From contig CAJTQO010000003.1 of NCBI GenBank assembly GCA_910578405.1, forward strand, positions 70,882 to 134,881: DNA of 64,000 nucleotides, read 5' to 3'. The first letter of the stretch is position 1. Each line of letters opens with the position of its first letter. Source of the DNA: an uncultured Lachnospiraceae bacterium. GTDB taxonomy: Bacteria; Bacillota; Clostridia; Lachnospirales; Lachnospiraceae. Of the stretch, positions 8,553-17,745 are shown piece by piece. The position numbers and the translations under genes are program-made. Below the pieces are notes generated by a model. The model was given only the letters and a program-made list of their open reading frames with translations. It did no database searches and was not told where the DNA came from.

Positions 8553-8651
8553 GGGGCTGTTGCAAAATAGCTGTTATATACAAAATATGGTATTCAGAAC
8601 GTTAGAATCTCATCCATATATTGTATATAGGCTGCATTTTGCAACAGCTCC
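8553..8651. repeat. 99-bp imperfect palindrome (MITE-like or bidirectional terminator)
   Basis: The outer arm GGGGCTGTTGCAAAATA (8553-8569) pairs with its near reverse complement at 8634-8650, and an inner arm (8570-8590) pairs with 8613-8633, leaving a loop of about 22 bases. The right end plus the following ATGTTTTT recurs at 27744-27768 with one mismatch. The outer arm resembles ends known from some insertion sequences, but no transposase is present. It lies between convergent genes, so it could also end transcription from both sides. Confidence 0.6.
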
Positions 8652-8693
8652 TATGTTTTTCTCTTCATTTAGCAAGTTCATGCAGCGTTTTTC

Positions 8694-8984
8694 TTAAGAA
8701 GATATTTTTGGCTCAGTATTTTTTGCGCTTTTGCTCTTTGTAGTTTTACTCTTTGTGTCGTTATTTTTCGCATCTTTCTTTTTTGTATCTTTCTTTTTTT
8801 TCCCGATTTTCGTGGAATAGGACAATCCTGTCCCGGGGGCGGATACACGCACTCTTGCTCCGGATTTGGAATTGAAGGATATCCCGGCGAATTTTCCTCC
8901 AATGCTAATCCCGGCGCTTTCTTTGCCAATATTCAGTTTAACGCCTGGGGCGATAGTGATGCTTTTTCGGAATCTGAGTCCCAT
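8694..8984 (-). CDS. DUF4236 domain protein
   Basis: A 96-residue protein. Residues 1-58 match the DUF4236 pattern: an MGLRFRKSITIAPGVKLN start, a Gly-Ile-Ser-rich middle, and GTGLSYS at about 50-56. Residues 60-96 are a Lys/Thr/Asp/Ser-rich low-complexity tail. Family members are small basic proteins of unknown function, often next to phage or DNA-processing genes, which is not the case here. An SD-like GAAAGGAG lies before the ATG. It is convergent with the hypothetical gene to its left. Confidence 0.85.
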   Translation of the reverse strand: MGLRFRKSITIAPGVKLNIGKESAGISIGGKFAGISFNSKSGARVRVSAPGTGLSYSTKIGKKKKDTKKKDAKNNDTKSKTTKSKSAKNTEPKISS

Positions 8985-9217
8985 AGTGAATCTCCTTTCT
9001 CATACGGTATGAAATATGTAGTTTTTTGAATGGATTATATATCAATATAAATATAGCCGAATCATGGATAAATGTAAACAGGAAGATAACGAAGCAAATG
9101 GCAAGGCATTTAAACGGGATGGCTGGGGAAAAGATTTGTATAAGACGGCAGGGATGGAGGGGCAAAGAAAAAGTTTCTGCATAATGATATAGGGAGCGGA
9201 ATGGGGAGGTTTATGGC

Positions 9218-9481
9218 GTGGAGAATAGGATAAGCAGGCTGGCTGCTTTGCATCCGGGGGAGAAGGGGCGGATTGTAGGAGTTTATGTAAGGGATGGGAT
9301 GGGGCAGCGGCTAAAAGATATGGGCTTTGAGCCGGGTGTGGAGATTGAATGTGTTTTGGAAAGCCCTTTTGGCGACCCGGCGGCCTATTTTATAAAAGGA
9401 ACGCTGATTGCAGTGCGGAAGGAGGATGCAGAGAAAATAGAGGTGGAGATGATATTTTTCCGTGAGCCGCAGTGCGTATAA
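9218..9481 (+). CDS. feoA: FeoA-type ferrous iron transport accessory protein
   Basis: An 87-residue SH3-like FeoA domain protein starting with GTG at 9218 behind GGGAGGT. The pattern G-E-K-G-R-I-V-G...GMGQRLKDMGFEPG...VLESPFGDP...I-A-V-R-K-E-D-A is typical. It is thought to regulate or support the FeoB membrane transporter, which is encoded 86 bp downstream. A nearby ATG at 9213 is out of frame. Expression would be expected to follow iron (Fur), but I did not find a convincing Fur box by eye. Confidence 0.92.
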   Translation: MENRISRLAALHPGEKGRIVGVYVRDGMGQRLKDMGFEPGVEIECVLESPFGDPAAYFIKGTLIAVRKEDAEKIEVEMIFFREPQCV

Positions 9482-9567
9482 AAGAGAGTGTTTGTTTATG
9501 AGGGCGCAGTCATGGGCAATTAGGATAAAAATACAACCGGAATAAAAGCGGAACAGGAGGGAAGGGT

Positions 9568-11457
9568 ATGGGTTTAGGCAATGTTTCTGTTGGGACGGAT
9601 GCCATAGATTGCAGTCTGGAGATAAAAAAGAAAAGGGAAAACGATATTGTGGTAGCGCTGGCAGGGAATCCCAATGTGGGGAAAAGCACAGTCTTTAACG
9701 GGATGACGGGGCTGCGCCAGCATACGGGCAACTGGGCGGGCAAGACGGTGTCCACTGCGCAGGGATATGCTTCCTATAACGAGCAGGGATATGTATTAGT
9801 GGACATTCCGGGCTGTTATTCTTTACATACGCGTTCACCGGAGGAAGAGGTGGCGCGGGAGTTTATTTGTTCCGGCATACCGGATGTGGTGGTGGCAGTG
9901 TGTGATGCCGTATGTCTGGAACGGAGCCTTGGGCTGGCTATACAGATATTGGAACTGACGGACCGGGTGGTGGTTTGTGTGAATTTGATGGACGAGGCGG
10001 AGAAGAAACATATCCGGATTGATTTAAAGGGCTTGCAGCGAAGATTAGGCGTTCCGGTGGTGGGGACGGCGGCAAGGAAGGGAGAGGGGCTGGAAGGGGT
10101 TTACCAGGCGGTCAACAGGGTGGCAGGACAGGAGGAAGACAGGCATGGAAAAGCATTCCGGGGTGGGAATCCTGCGGAACTTTGCCAGGGCATGGTAGTA
10201 TATGAGGATGAAGGCTATTTGGAGCCGGATCGTAAAAAAGACCGCTTTTTTACAGGGAAAAGGACGGCGGCGCCGATGATGCTCTTGTTTCTTTTTGGGG
10301 CTTTTTGGCTGACGATTGTGGGAGCAAATTATCCGTCGCAATGGCTGCGGGAATTTTTTTCCTTTCTGGAAGGGGAAATGATGAAAGGGTTTGTCTGGCT
10401 TGGAGCCCCGGAGTGGCTGCGGGAAATGCTGGTATATGGGATATACCGTGTGGTGGCCTGGATTGTGGCAGTGATGCTGCCTCCTATGGCGATTTTTTTC
10501 CCTCTGTTTACAATGATGGAAGATTCCGGATATTTGCCGAGGGTGGCATTTAACATGGACAAATGTTTTAGGAAATGCCATGCATGTGGGAAGCAGAGCC
10601 TGACTATGGCTATGGGGTTTGGGTGTAATGCAGCAGGTGTGGTGGGATGCCGGATTATTGATTCGCCCAGGGAAAGGCTGATAGCCATTCTTACGAATAG
10701 TTTTGTGCCATGCAATGGCAGGTTTCCTACGCTGATAGCCATTATTGTTATGTTTTTCGCAGGGGGGATGGCAGGTTTTAGGAAATCTTTCGCTGCGGCT
10801 TTGTTTTTGGCTTGCTTTATTATGCTGGGGATTGGGGCGACTTTTTTTGTTTCCTGGGCGTTGTCGGTTACGGTTTTAAAGGGAGAGCCTTCTTCTTTTG
10901 TGCTGGAGCTGCCGCCATACAGGCGGCCGCAGGTGGGGAGGGTGATTGTGCGTTCAGTCTGTGACCGGACGATTTTTGTATTAGGGCGGGCCGTGGCAGC
11001 GGCGGCGCCGGCAGGGGCGGTTTTATGGTTATTGGCAAATACACAGATAAATGGAATGACGGTCCTGCGCTGTCTGGCGCAGGCTTTGGAGCCTTTTGCG
11101 GTTTGGTTTGGGTTGGACGGGGTTATCCTGCTGGCATTTATCCTCGGTTTTCCGGCCAATGAAATTGTGGTCCCTATTATGATTATGGCATATTTGTCAC
11201 AGGGGACGCTTTCGGAAATCAGCGACCCTAATGTTTTAAAGCGGTTATTGGTGGACAATGGCTGGACATGGGAGACGGCTATATGCACTATGCTTTTTTC
11301 GCTGATGCATTGGCCGTGCGCCACTGCCTGCCTGACAATCCGTAAGGAAACGGGGAGCTGGAAGTGGATGGCGGCGGCTTTGGCAATTCCTACAGCGGTG
11401 GGAGGGGCGGTTTGCATGGCGGTGCATATTTTGGCAGCGGCAGTGGGCGGTTTCTGA
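9568..11457 (+). CDS. feoB: Ferrous iron transport protein B
   Basis: A 629-residue Fe(II) transporter with an N-terminal G-protein domain: G1 GNPNVGKST at 33-41, G3 DIPG at 79-82, G4 NLMD near 138. It continues with the multi-spanning gate domains, including GFGCNAAGVVGCRII and FVPCNGRFPTLIAII, which carry conserved cysteines of the permeation path. It is on the short side for FeoB (many are 650-800 residues) but the start, G-domain and C-terminal membrane part are all present. It is cotranscribed with feoA; no feoC follows. The ATG has a GGAGGGA SD. Confidence 0.96.
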   Translation: MGLGNVSVGTDAIDCSLEIKKKRENDIVVALAGNPNVGKSTVFNGMTGLRQHTGNWAGKTVSTAQGYASYNEQGYVLVDIPGCYSLHTRSPEEEVAREFICSGIPDVVVAVCDAVCLERSLGLAIQILELTDRVVVCVNLMDEAEKKHIRIDLKGLQRRLGVPVVGTAARKGEGLEGVYQAVNRVAGQEEDRHGKAFRGGNPAELCQGMVVYEDEGYLEPDRKKDRFFTGKRTAAPMMLLFLFGAFWLTIVGANYPSQWLREFFSFLEGEMMKGFVWLGAPEWLREMLVYGIYRVVAWIVAVMLPPMAIFFPLFTMMEDSGYLPRVAFNMDKCFRKCHACGKQSLTMAMGFGCNAAGVVGCRIIDSPRERLIAILTNSFVPCNGRFPTLIAIIVMFFAGGMAGFRKSFAAALFLACFIMLGIGATFFVSWALSVTVLKGEPSSFVLELPPYRRPQVGRVIVRSVCDRTIFVLGRAVAAAAPAGAVLWLLANTQINGMTVLRCLAQALEPFAVWFGLDGVILLAFILGFPANEIVVPIMIMAYLSQGTLSEISDPNVLKRLLVDNGWTWETAICTMLFSLMHWPCATACLTIRKETGSWKWMAAALAIPTAVGGAVCMAVHILAAAVGGF

Positions 11458-11746
11458 CAGCGGCCTTGCTGTTGCTTCAGGATTCTTATATTTTTATTGC
11501 GGACATTATAATTTTATATAGGGAATGGGCAAAAGCGCAGGGAAGTGTTATAATGGCTTGGATATGGTTTTTGAGTAAGACGTTGGAGTTTGCGTTTGGG
11601 AGGAAAGTTCTGCGCCTGGGAGGAGCGTCTTACGTATGGGTTAATGGTTTTATATGGCAGGCGGAAGTTTTCTGTTTTTGGCTTGGGGGAATGTGGCGGA
11701 GTGGGAAGGAATGGTCTGAAGCAGGAAGAAGGGAGAGGAATGGACT

Positions 11747-12544
11747 ATGGGAGCTGGGACTGTGGAAGTGGCAGGTGGAAAGAGGACAGAGAGGAAGGGG
11801 ATTAGCGGGAGTACGCTGAAGATGGTGGCGATTATTGCTATGGCGCTTGACCATGTGGGAGCGGTGGTGCTGGCAAGGGTTTTACTAAAAGGGGGGAATG
11901 GGCTGGTTGGGCTGACGCAGGTGGATATGGGAGTGTTCCGTATATATTTTGCGCTGCGTCTGATTGGCAGGCTGGGTTTCCCGATTTTCTGCTATTTGCT
12001 CATTGAAGGGTTCCAGCATACGCGGAATGTAAAACGGTACGCAGCCAGACTGTTTTTGTTTGCTTTGGCGTCGGAAATTCCGTTTGACCTTGGTTTTTCC
12101 GGGGATTTGTTTTACCTAGGGTATCAGAATGTATTTTTTACATTGCTGATTGGGTTATTGGTGATTGCAGGGTTCCGGTATGCGCAGGGGAAGCAGTGGA
12201 ACCAGGCGCTGCGTATTATTTTTTGTCTGGGGGTTTTGTCCACAGGGGCTTTGACCGCGATGTATCTGCGGACAGACTATGGAGCCGTGGGCGTAATAAC
12301 GATTGCGGTTATGTATTTGTGCCGGAAGAATAAAATGCTGGAGGCGGGGGTTGGCTGCGTAGCGCTTACGGTTATGCAGTTTATAGAAGTGACCTCTTTC
12401 TTTATTTTGATTCCAATAAAAATGTATAACGGGAAACGGGGATGGAATATGAAGTGGTTTTTCTATGCATTTTATCCGGTACACATATTTTTGCTTTATT
12501 TGGTAGCCTGTGCAATGGGGCTTGGACAGGTAAAGCTGATGTAA
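11747..12544 (+). CDS. TraX family membrane protein
   Basis: A 265-residue polytopic protein with about seven to eight hydrophobic segments and the TraX start pattern (SGSTLKMVAIIAMALDHVGA, residues 20-39) plus FYAFYPVHIFLLYL near the C-terminus. TraX was named from F-plasmid pilin acetylation, but chromosomal homologues in Firmicutes are common and their substrates are mostly unknown; an acyltransferase role is inferred from the family. Residues 1-18 are polar. The 289-bp gap from feoB holds only weak ORFs. No conjugation genes are nearby. Confidence 0.88.
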   Translation: MGAGTVEVAGGKRTERKGISGSTLKMVAIIAMALDHVGAVVLARVLLKGGNGLVGLTQVDMGVFRIYFALRLIGRLGFPIFCYLLIEGFQHTRNVKRYAARLFLFALASEIPFDLGFSGDLFYLGYQNVFFTLLIGLLVIAGFRYAQGKQWNQALRIIFCLGVLSTGALTAMYLRTDYGAVGVITIAVMYLCRKNKMLEAGVGCVALTVMQFIEVTSFFILIPIKMYNGKRGWNMKWFFYAFYPVHIFLLYLVACAMGLGQVKLM

Positions 12545-12582
12545 GTTTCGTGTTTTTTTATGAAAATTTAGCGTTGGTTTTA

Positions 12583-12610
12583 TTGTATTTTCCGTTATAT
12601 GCTTTAGAAT
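12583..12610 (+). promoter_or_regulatory. Possible promoter of the zinc-ribbon membrane gene
   Basis: TTGTAT (12583-12588) and TAGAAT (12605-12610) with a 16-bp spacer, about 23 bp before the start codon. Confidence 0.45.
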
Positions 12611-12632
12611 AGAAGGCAGTAGGATGAAGTGA

Positions 12633-13061
12633 ATGTCAGGAAATGGGGTATTGGCGGTGAGGGAGAAATTTGTTCGGTTTATGCAGGGGAGGTATGGCTC
12701 TTATGGCCCGGATTTGTTGAACCGTTTTTTGATGGGCGGGGCTATGGCGGCTATGATAGCGTCTATTTTTACCAGGTGGGAGTTTTTCTATGCGTTGGCG
12801 TTGGCGGCGCTTTGTTACGCGTATTTTCGGATGTTTTCCAGGAATTATGCAAAACGGTATGCGGAAAACCAGGCTTTTTTAAAATATACGGCAAAAGCCA
12901 GGGGATTGTGGTCTTCCAGAAAGAGTATGATAGGGCAGAGAAAGGCATATCATATTTATAAGTGTCCGAATTGCCGCCAGAAGATACGGATTCCCCGGGG
13001 GAAGGGGAAAGTTGCAATACGATGTCCCAAGTGCAATACGGAATTTATTAAGAAGAGTTAA
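12633..13061 (+). CDS. Membrane protein with C-terminal zinc ribbon
   Basis: 142 residues from an ATG with AGGATGA upstream. Two hydrophobic segments (about 28-46 and 49-68) are followed by a basic linker and a zinc ribbon with CPNC and CPKC pairs at about 110-136 (YKCPNCRQKIRIPRGKGK ahead of the second pair). The layout resembles small Lachnospiraceae membrane proteins with a cytoplasmic zinc finger. The function is unknown. It ends about 120 bp before a terminator shared with the convergent peptidase gene. Confidence 0.8.
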   Translation: MSGNGVLAVREKFVRFMQGRYGSYGPDLLNRFLMGGAMAAMIASIFTRWEFFYALALAALCYAYFRMFSRNYAKRYAENQAFLKYTAKARGLWSSRKSMIGQRKAYHIYKCPNCRQKIRIPRGKGKVAIRCPKCNTEFIKKS

Positions 13062-13180
13062 TGTACTGTCCGCACTATAAAATTTCAATGGCAAAACAGG
13101 CGGCGCTGAAAGCGTGGTTACTGGGTGGATGGGGCGCTTTAGAAGGGCAAAACAAGGATAAGGCGTAAAGAAGTATGCAA

Positions 13181-13210
13181 AAGGGCTGCCGCAGGCGACA
13201 GCCCTTTATT
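13181..13210. terminator. Bidirectional terminator
   Basis: AAGGGCTG (13181-13188) pairs with CAGCCCTT (13199-13206), with T-rich sequence on the right and an A-run on the left. It serves the convergent zinc-ribbon and peptidase-like genes. Confidence 0.65.
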
Positions 13211-13258
13211 GGGAGCTTTTGTGCCAAATCCCCGGTTGTCTTTGCAGGGATTGGAAGG

Positions 13259-13930
13259 TCAGGTGCATTTCACTTCCAGGTATCCAAGAAGCTGGTTCAT
13301 ATCGTAATGCTCCAGGACGCCCAGAGTCGGGTCATAGAAGGTGCCGTCATAGTGTACCAGGTAGTGGCAGAAGCGCCCCATTTTTTCCATCATAATGCAG
13401 CATTTGGGCAGAGTGGCGTCTTCCCCTTCGGTGTACATAATGACATCGGAATGGTCAATGCCATAGTAGTTAAGGGCGGAAATAACCTGATGCATAGTGC
13501 CCTGCCACTGGCGGCAGTCCATGACGCTGATGACTTCCGCAATGGTTACGCCTGCTAACATGGCTACGCAGGTCTGGCCGCACAGGCCGTCTTCCGGCTG
13601 GACAATGATGTTTACATTGTCTACGTTGCGGATTGGGTTGTCAAAGCTGTAGGGGCTGTTTTGGTTAATCTGTATCAGGCTGCCGGATACATGGAGCAGG
13701 ATTTTGTGTGTTTTCGTAATATCCATATGGGATACGTCTTCTTCATCCAGATGGATTTTGTAGTTCCCTTTGTCTTCCGGGAGCAGTTCACAGGAAATGA
13801 TTTTGTTGTCCAAGACCAGGTCGCCAAGGATTACTTCTCTTTGTTTGCACACTTCCCAAATGTTAAAAGGGATGCGTATGGTGTAAAAATCTTCCAGTTT
13901 TTCAATTTTTCCGCTAAAAAAATACCTCAT
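13259..13930 (-). CDS. C39-like cysteine peptidase domain protein
   Basis: A 223-residue protein with two parts. Residues 1-100 are a strand-rich domain rich in Ile, Val and Asp. Residues 108-215 look like the C39/papain-like fold: Gln111, then Cys117 within CGQTC (oxyanion Gln and nucleophile spacing), His189 in CHYLVHYD and Asp200 in FYDP. C39 peptidases cut double-glycine leaders of bacteriocins inside ABC exporters; free-standing soluble versions have unknown targets. Neither an ABC transporter nor a leader peptide is adjacent, so this is an orphan. SD: GGAGGGT before the ATG. Confidence 0.75.
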   Translation of the reverse strand: MRYFFSGKIEKLEDFYTIRIPFNIWEVCKQREVILGDLVLDNKIISCELLPEDKGNYKIHLDEEDVSHMDITKTHKILLHVSGSLIQINQNSPYSFDNPIRNVDNVNIIVQPEDGLCGQTCVAMLAGVTIAEVISVMDCRQWQGTMHQVISALNYYGIDHSDVIMYTEGEDATLPKCCIMMEKMGRFCHYLVHYDGTFYDPTLGVLEHYDMNQLLGYLEVKCT

Positions 13931-14163
13931 TTTAAACCCTCCTGAATCAAGTTTCTGTTTTTGGGCCTTAAAGGGCGATAGGAGAAAACCAGGCGCTCTT
14001 TAAGGTTGGCCCAGAAAATGGGCTATCTTTTATTTTCAGTCATTTTATAAAATTAATGTAACAGATTTTTTGGCTTCTGAAAACACTTTCCTGAAAAATT
14101 TTTTAAGTATTGGAAAAAATATGGGGAAATAGAAGAAAATGTATGGCAGATAACAGACAAAAG

Positions 14164-14192
14164 TTTCCATTTTCCTCTTTTTTTGCTATAAT
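14164..14192 (+). promoter_or_regulatory. Promoter of the ANT(6)-like gene
   Basis: TTTCCA (14164-14169), a 17-bp spacer and TATAAT (14187-14192) with an upstream TG (extended -10). It lies 33 bp before the start codon. The rest of the 13931-14225 gap is AT-rich without recognised sites. Confidence 0.65.
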
Positions 14193-14225
14193 ATAGCTGC
14201 ATATAAAAAACAGGGGGTAGCGTCT

Positions 14226-15113
14226 ATGCGGAGTGAAAAGGAAATGATGGATTTGATTTTAGGGGTAGCCGGACAGGACAAGCGGGTGCGCGGCGTTTAT
14301 ATGAACGGCTCCAGGACGAATCCTAATGCAGCCCGGGATATTTTCCAGGACTATGATATTGTGTATGTGGTGGAAGAAACGGCTTCTTTTATTGCGGATG
14401 AGGGTTGGATTGATGTGTTTGGGGAACGGCTGTATATGCAGATGCCGGAGAAAATGGACGGTATGCAGGGGAGGGAAACGGACTTTGAGAATTGCTATGG
14501 GTATCTGATGCAGTTTGCGGACGGGAACCGGATTGACCTGCATGTTGTGACATTGGAATATGGAATACGGAATATGCGTCACGACAGGCTTTGTAGGGTC
14601 TTGATGGATAAGGACGGGGTTTTGCCAAAGATTCCGGAACCGACCGATGAGGATCACTGGGTGAAGCGGCCGACGGAAGCGGAATATCTGTGCTGCTGCA
14701 ATGAGTTTTGGTGGATGCAAAACAGTGTGGGAAAGGGACTGTGGAGAAAGGAAGTCACTTATGCCATGGACATGCTGAATTTATATATCAGGCCACAGTT
14801 GATGAAGATGTTATCCTGGCACGTGGGGGTGGCCACGGATTTTTCGTGCAGTGTGGGCAAGTCAGGGAAATATTTTGACAAATACCTTTCCAAAGAGGAA
14901 TATGGAAAGTTGTTGGCTACGTATCCAAACAGCGACAGGGAATGTATCTGGCAGTCTGTTTTTGTAATGTGCCGTTTATTTGATGAGGCGGCGCGTAAGG
15001 TAGGAAATGGGCTGGGGTATCGGTACCGGGAAGAGGAAGCGCAGGGGAGCAGAAAGTTTTTGGATTGTACGTATGGGCTTATGGAAGGGGCGCAGGATAT
15101 TTCCATGGAGTAA
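14226..15113 (+). CDS. ANT(6)/AadE-like nucleotidyltransferase
   Basis: A 295-residue protein matching the streptomycin 6-adenylyltransferase family in size and motif: MNGSRTNPN at 26-34, then QDYDIVYVV at 41-49, giving the G-S and D-x-D metal-binding motif of the nucleotidyltransferase fold. The C-terminal half is helical as in the family. Acquired AadE enzymes modify streptomycin, but many chromosomal relatives in gut Firmicutes have unproven substrates, so resistance should not be assumed. It has its own promoter, and no mobile element or other resistance gene lies nearby. Confidence 0.9.
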   Translation: MRSEKEMMDLILGVAGQDKRVRGVYMNGSRTNPNAARDIFQDYDIVYVVEETASFIADEGWIDVFGERLYMQMPEKMDGMQGRETDFENCYGYLMQFADGNRIDLHVVTLEYGIRNMRHDRLCRVLMDKDGVLPKIPEPTDEDHWVKRPTEAEYLCCCNEFWWMQNSVGKGLWRKEVTYAMDMLNLYIRPQLMKMLSWHVGVATDFSCSVGKSGKYFDKYLSKEEYGKLLATYPNSDRECIWQSVFVMCRLFDEAARKVGNGLGYRYREEEAQGSRKFLDCTYGLMEGAQDISME

Positions 15114-15404
15114 TAGGTTTGCCTTGTCATTGGCTTAAGGGTTTTTGCAACCGCTGCGAAGCGGCAGGCGTCCGTATGTGGATAGAATTGGATAATAGTA
15201 TGTCAGGATGCAAGGCTCCGGTCTGTTTACGGGGCTTTGTTTTTTTGTTTTATGGGGAGCTGCTTGTAAAAAGGCGCATTCTTTAAAAACACATCTATTT
15301 GTTGTCAGCAGGGATTATGATGCAATTAAGATGCAGAGGGCATTTATGATAATGCATATGGCAGGAAAGAGGGGCAGCCCGAAGGAAAGGAAGGAGGCGG
15401 GAAA

Positions 15405-16382
15405 GTGGAAAGAAGCAGGTTAAAGGAAGCAAAATGGCAGGCAGGAAAAGAGGATGGCTTTGGAAAGGGGAGAGCGTCGGGGAAGAGGGGGATGCGGATA
15501 GGGAGCTTGGCGGCGTTTGCGCTGGCAGGCGCAGCCTGCCTGGTTTCCTGCGGCGCAGGCAGGCCAAAGGGATGCCAGGAGTATACGGTGCAGCTAGAGC
15601 AGTATTATGTGGAATATTCAGAAAAGTATGACTATTGGGATGTGTTGACGGTGGAGTATCCGAAGTTGGATGGCATAGACAGTGAAACGCAGGAAGGTTT
15701 GAATCAACAGATGTATGATATGGCGATGGACAGGGTAAATTACTGGCATCTTTTTCCAAATGAAGACGTAAAGAGGTTTCAGGAGGAGCATTATTCTATT
15801 TTTTGCAGTGATGTGGATTGTGACGTGACTTTTCACAGTCAGTATCTGTTAAGCCTGGACTATTTTGAGTTTTACTGTGCGGGAAATCCGGTATGGATGA
15901 CAAATGGCACGGAGCGGGCGCTGACCGTGGATTTGCTGACAGGGGAAGCTTACGGGTTAGAGGATATTGTGGAAATTAACCGGGATTTCATTGAGACGTG
16001 GGACAGGATAAACAGCGAAGAAGAGGGGGAGGAAGCGTCCGATGGGGAAACTTTGGATATTATATGGAAATGGTTTTTGCAGGAAGATGAAGAAATGAAT
16101 GAAATATATGAATGCCGCCCGTTTTTTTATGTGACGCAGGATAAAGGGCTGGTGATTGGGCTTTCCCTGGACCCGAAGCTGGAGCAGGCAGTGACTTATG
16201 AACCGCTTACAAGGAGTATAAAGACTTATTTGGATGCGCAGGCGCTGGAGCCTTATAAGAAGGAAAGTGAATTCTGGGAGAGGCTGGAAGCGTCGGAGGA
16301 GGCCGGGGAAGTCATTCCGTGCGCGGATAAGAAGGAGAATATATGGTTAGGGGAGGATGCAGGGATATGGCAGGAAGACTGA
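15405..16382 (+). CDS. Lipoprotein with DUF3298-like domain
   Basis: 325 residues from a GTG at 15405 behind AAGGAGG. Residues 31-48 are hydrophobic and end in a lipobox (LVSC) with Cys49, preceded by an unusually long basic leader. The mature part has the FDLKTGK-like pattern (LTVDLLTGEAYGLEDIV) and a segment (SLDYFEFYCAGNP) that resembles DUF3298/DUF4163-type extracytoplasmic proteins related to the RsiV anti-sigma sensor. The ligand is unknown. It overlaps the next gene by 16-40 bp depending on that start, so the two are translated together. The leader may have an internal start at Met30. Confidence 0.7.
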   Translation: MERSRLKEAKWQAGKEDGFGKGRASGKRGMRIGSLAAFALAGAACLVSCGAGRPKGCQEYTVQLEQYYVEYSEKYDYWDVLTVEYPKLDGIDSETQEGLNQQMYDMAMDRVNYWHLFPNEDVKRFQEEHYSIFCSDVDCDVTFHSQYLLSLDYFEFYCAGNPVWMTNGTERALTVDLLTGEAYGLEDIVEINRDFIETWDRINSEEEGEEASDGETLDIIWKWFLQEDEEMNEIYECRPFFYVTQDKGLVIGLSLDPKLEQAVTYEPLTRSIKTYLDAQALEPYKKESEFWERLEASEEAGEVIPCADKKENIWLGEDAGIWQED

Positions 16383-17461
16383 GCAGGGAAACGGGGCAGG
16401 ATACCCTTTGGCGGCAAGGCGTTGGATGCGTTTTGCCGGGGCGGTGGAGAAACAGGGCAAAATACTGTCAGGCAAGACGCAAAGGGGGCAGTCCGGCGCT
16501 GGCGTTTTCCTGTCTTTGGCTTTTGCTTGCGTCGCAGGCGGAGGCAAAGGGGACGGAATATCCTTTGCAATATGGAGAAGCGCCGGAAAACGGGGCTGTG
16601 GCGTTGGAATTAACGGAAGCGGCAGGGGAATATACGGTGGCGGATGGGGATTGTCTGTGGACCATCGCGGAAAAGCTGTGGGGGGATGGGGGACGGTACA
16701 GCGAACTGGCGCTGGCCAATAGGGAGACGGTAAAAAATCCGGACTTGATTTATCCGGGTATGGTTTTGCAGACGGCGCAGAAAGGGTATCTGGTCAGGAC
16801 GGATGCTGGCAGGGGCGGCATAGGGATGGGGGAATATGCCATGGATATGCCGTCCGGGTGGACGGTTGGTTATTTGGAGTCAGGGGAGGCTTTTGCAAAC
16901 TTTGCCATGTCCGGGGAGGGGAAAATTGCCTGCCTGATAAGAGACAAAGAGGCAGGGACGGTGCGCAGCGTGGAAGACTGGGAAGCATGCGCTGAAAGGA
17001 TACGGCAGTATGCAGAGGAAAATTATAAAGATTCCGTGCAGGATTTGAAATTTGAGCATTACAGGATGAAGGGACAGGAGGAGGTGTACCTGTATTCTTA
17101 TGTATATGAGATGGATATGCAGGAGTATGGGATGGAGGGGAGTTATGGATGGAACATATGCGTAGGGATGAAGCTAACCGGCCATATCCAGGCAGAGTTC
17201 GTTGGGACTTCGCTTGCCAATTACGATATCCATGGAAGCGTCCGTTATGTGACGGCCAGCTTTGAAGAGCATTATAAAGAGGGGGATGAGGGCGCGTTTA
17301 CCGTAAATGATTCCAATATGGCAATTTCCCCTGCCGTGGAATGGGAGCTTTCAGGGATGTTCAATCCCTTTCCATGGGCAGAGGAGTATTTTGATGCGCT
17401 GGCGCGACGGGCGATTGGAACGAAACAGGGAAGCGCAGGTGAAAAACAGATAAAAAAATGA
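16367..17461 (+). CDS. LysM domain envelope protein
   Basis: 364 residues from the ATG at 16367; an ATG at 16343 in frame would add 8. A basic N-terminus (1-45) leads into a hydrophobic signal (ALAFSCLWLLLASQAEAKG), so it is exported. A single LysM (about 85-135) shows the standard pattern EYTVADGDCLWTIAEKLWGD...NPDLIYPGMVLQ, a peptidoglycan-binding fold. The remaining 230 residues form an extracytoplasmic domain that I do not recognise, rich in Tyr and Glu. It overlaps the preceding lipoprotein gene, suggesting that both work at the cell wall. Confidence 0.88.
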   Translation: MAGRLSRETGQDTLWRQGVGCVLPGRWRNRAKYCQARRKGGSPALAFSCLWLLLASQAEAKGTEYPLQYGEAPENGAVALELTEAAGEYTVADGDCLWTIAEKLWGDGGRYSELALANRETVKNPDLIYPGMVLQTAQKGYLVRTDAGRGGIGMGEYAMDMPSGWTVGYLESGEAFANFAMSGEGKIACLIRDKEAGTVRSVEDWEACAERIRQYAEENYKDSVQDLKFEHYRMKGQEEVYLYSYVYEMDMQEYGMEGSYGWNICVGMKLTGHIQAEFVGTSLANYDIHGSVRYVTASFEEHYKEGDEGAFTVNDSNMAISPAVEWELSGMFNPFPWAEEYFDALARRAIGTKQGSAGEKQIKK

Positions 17462-17745
17462 AGCGCTTTAAAGAGCCTGAAGGTTCGGCGGAACATTTTG
17501 CTTTCGTTAAATTGCGCATACAATTACGCGAATATATGTGTAAAATCTAACAAAAATTCAAAAAAATGAAAAAAGTATTAGCTAAAGTTTGTTTTTTGGG
17601 GTACACTATTGGTTATAGAAGGAACTTTTTGGCAGGCTTTCCAAAAAGGGTTTGCATTGGTAAGAACAATTTCAAATCCGGAAAGGGATGGGAAGCGCAA
17701 ATCCGGCCATGCAGACGGATGGCTGGCAGAGAGAGAAGGGATGGA

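Noticed and set aside
10329..11417. Long minus-strand ORF inside feoB
   Set aside because: It is antisense to a clearly conserved transporter and has no SD.
11364..11819. 151-residue plus ORF after feoB
   Set aside because: It starts inside feoB in another frame and has a Gly/Arg/Trp-rich composition without a family match.
14226..15113. Acquired streptomycin resistance gene on a mobile element
   Set aside because: It is ANT(6)-like but has no flanking transposase, plasmid or resistance genes, so a chromosomal homologue is more likely.
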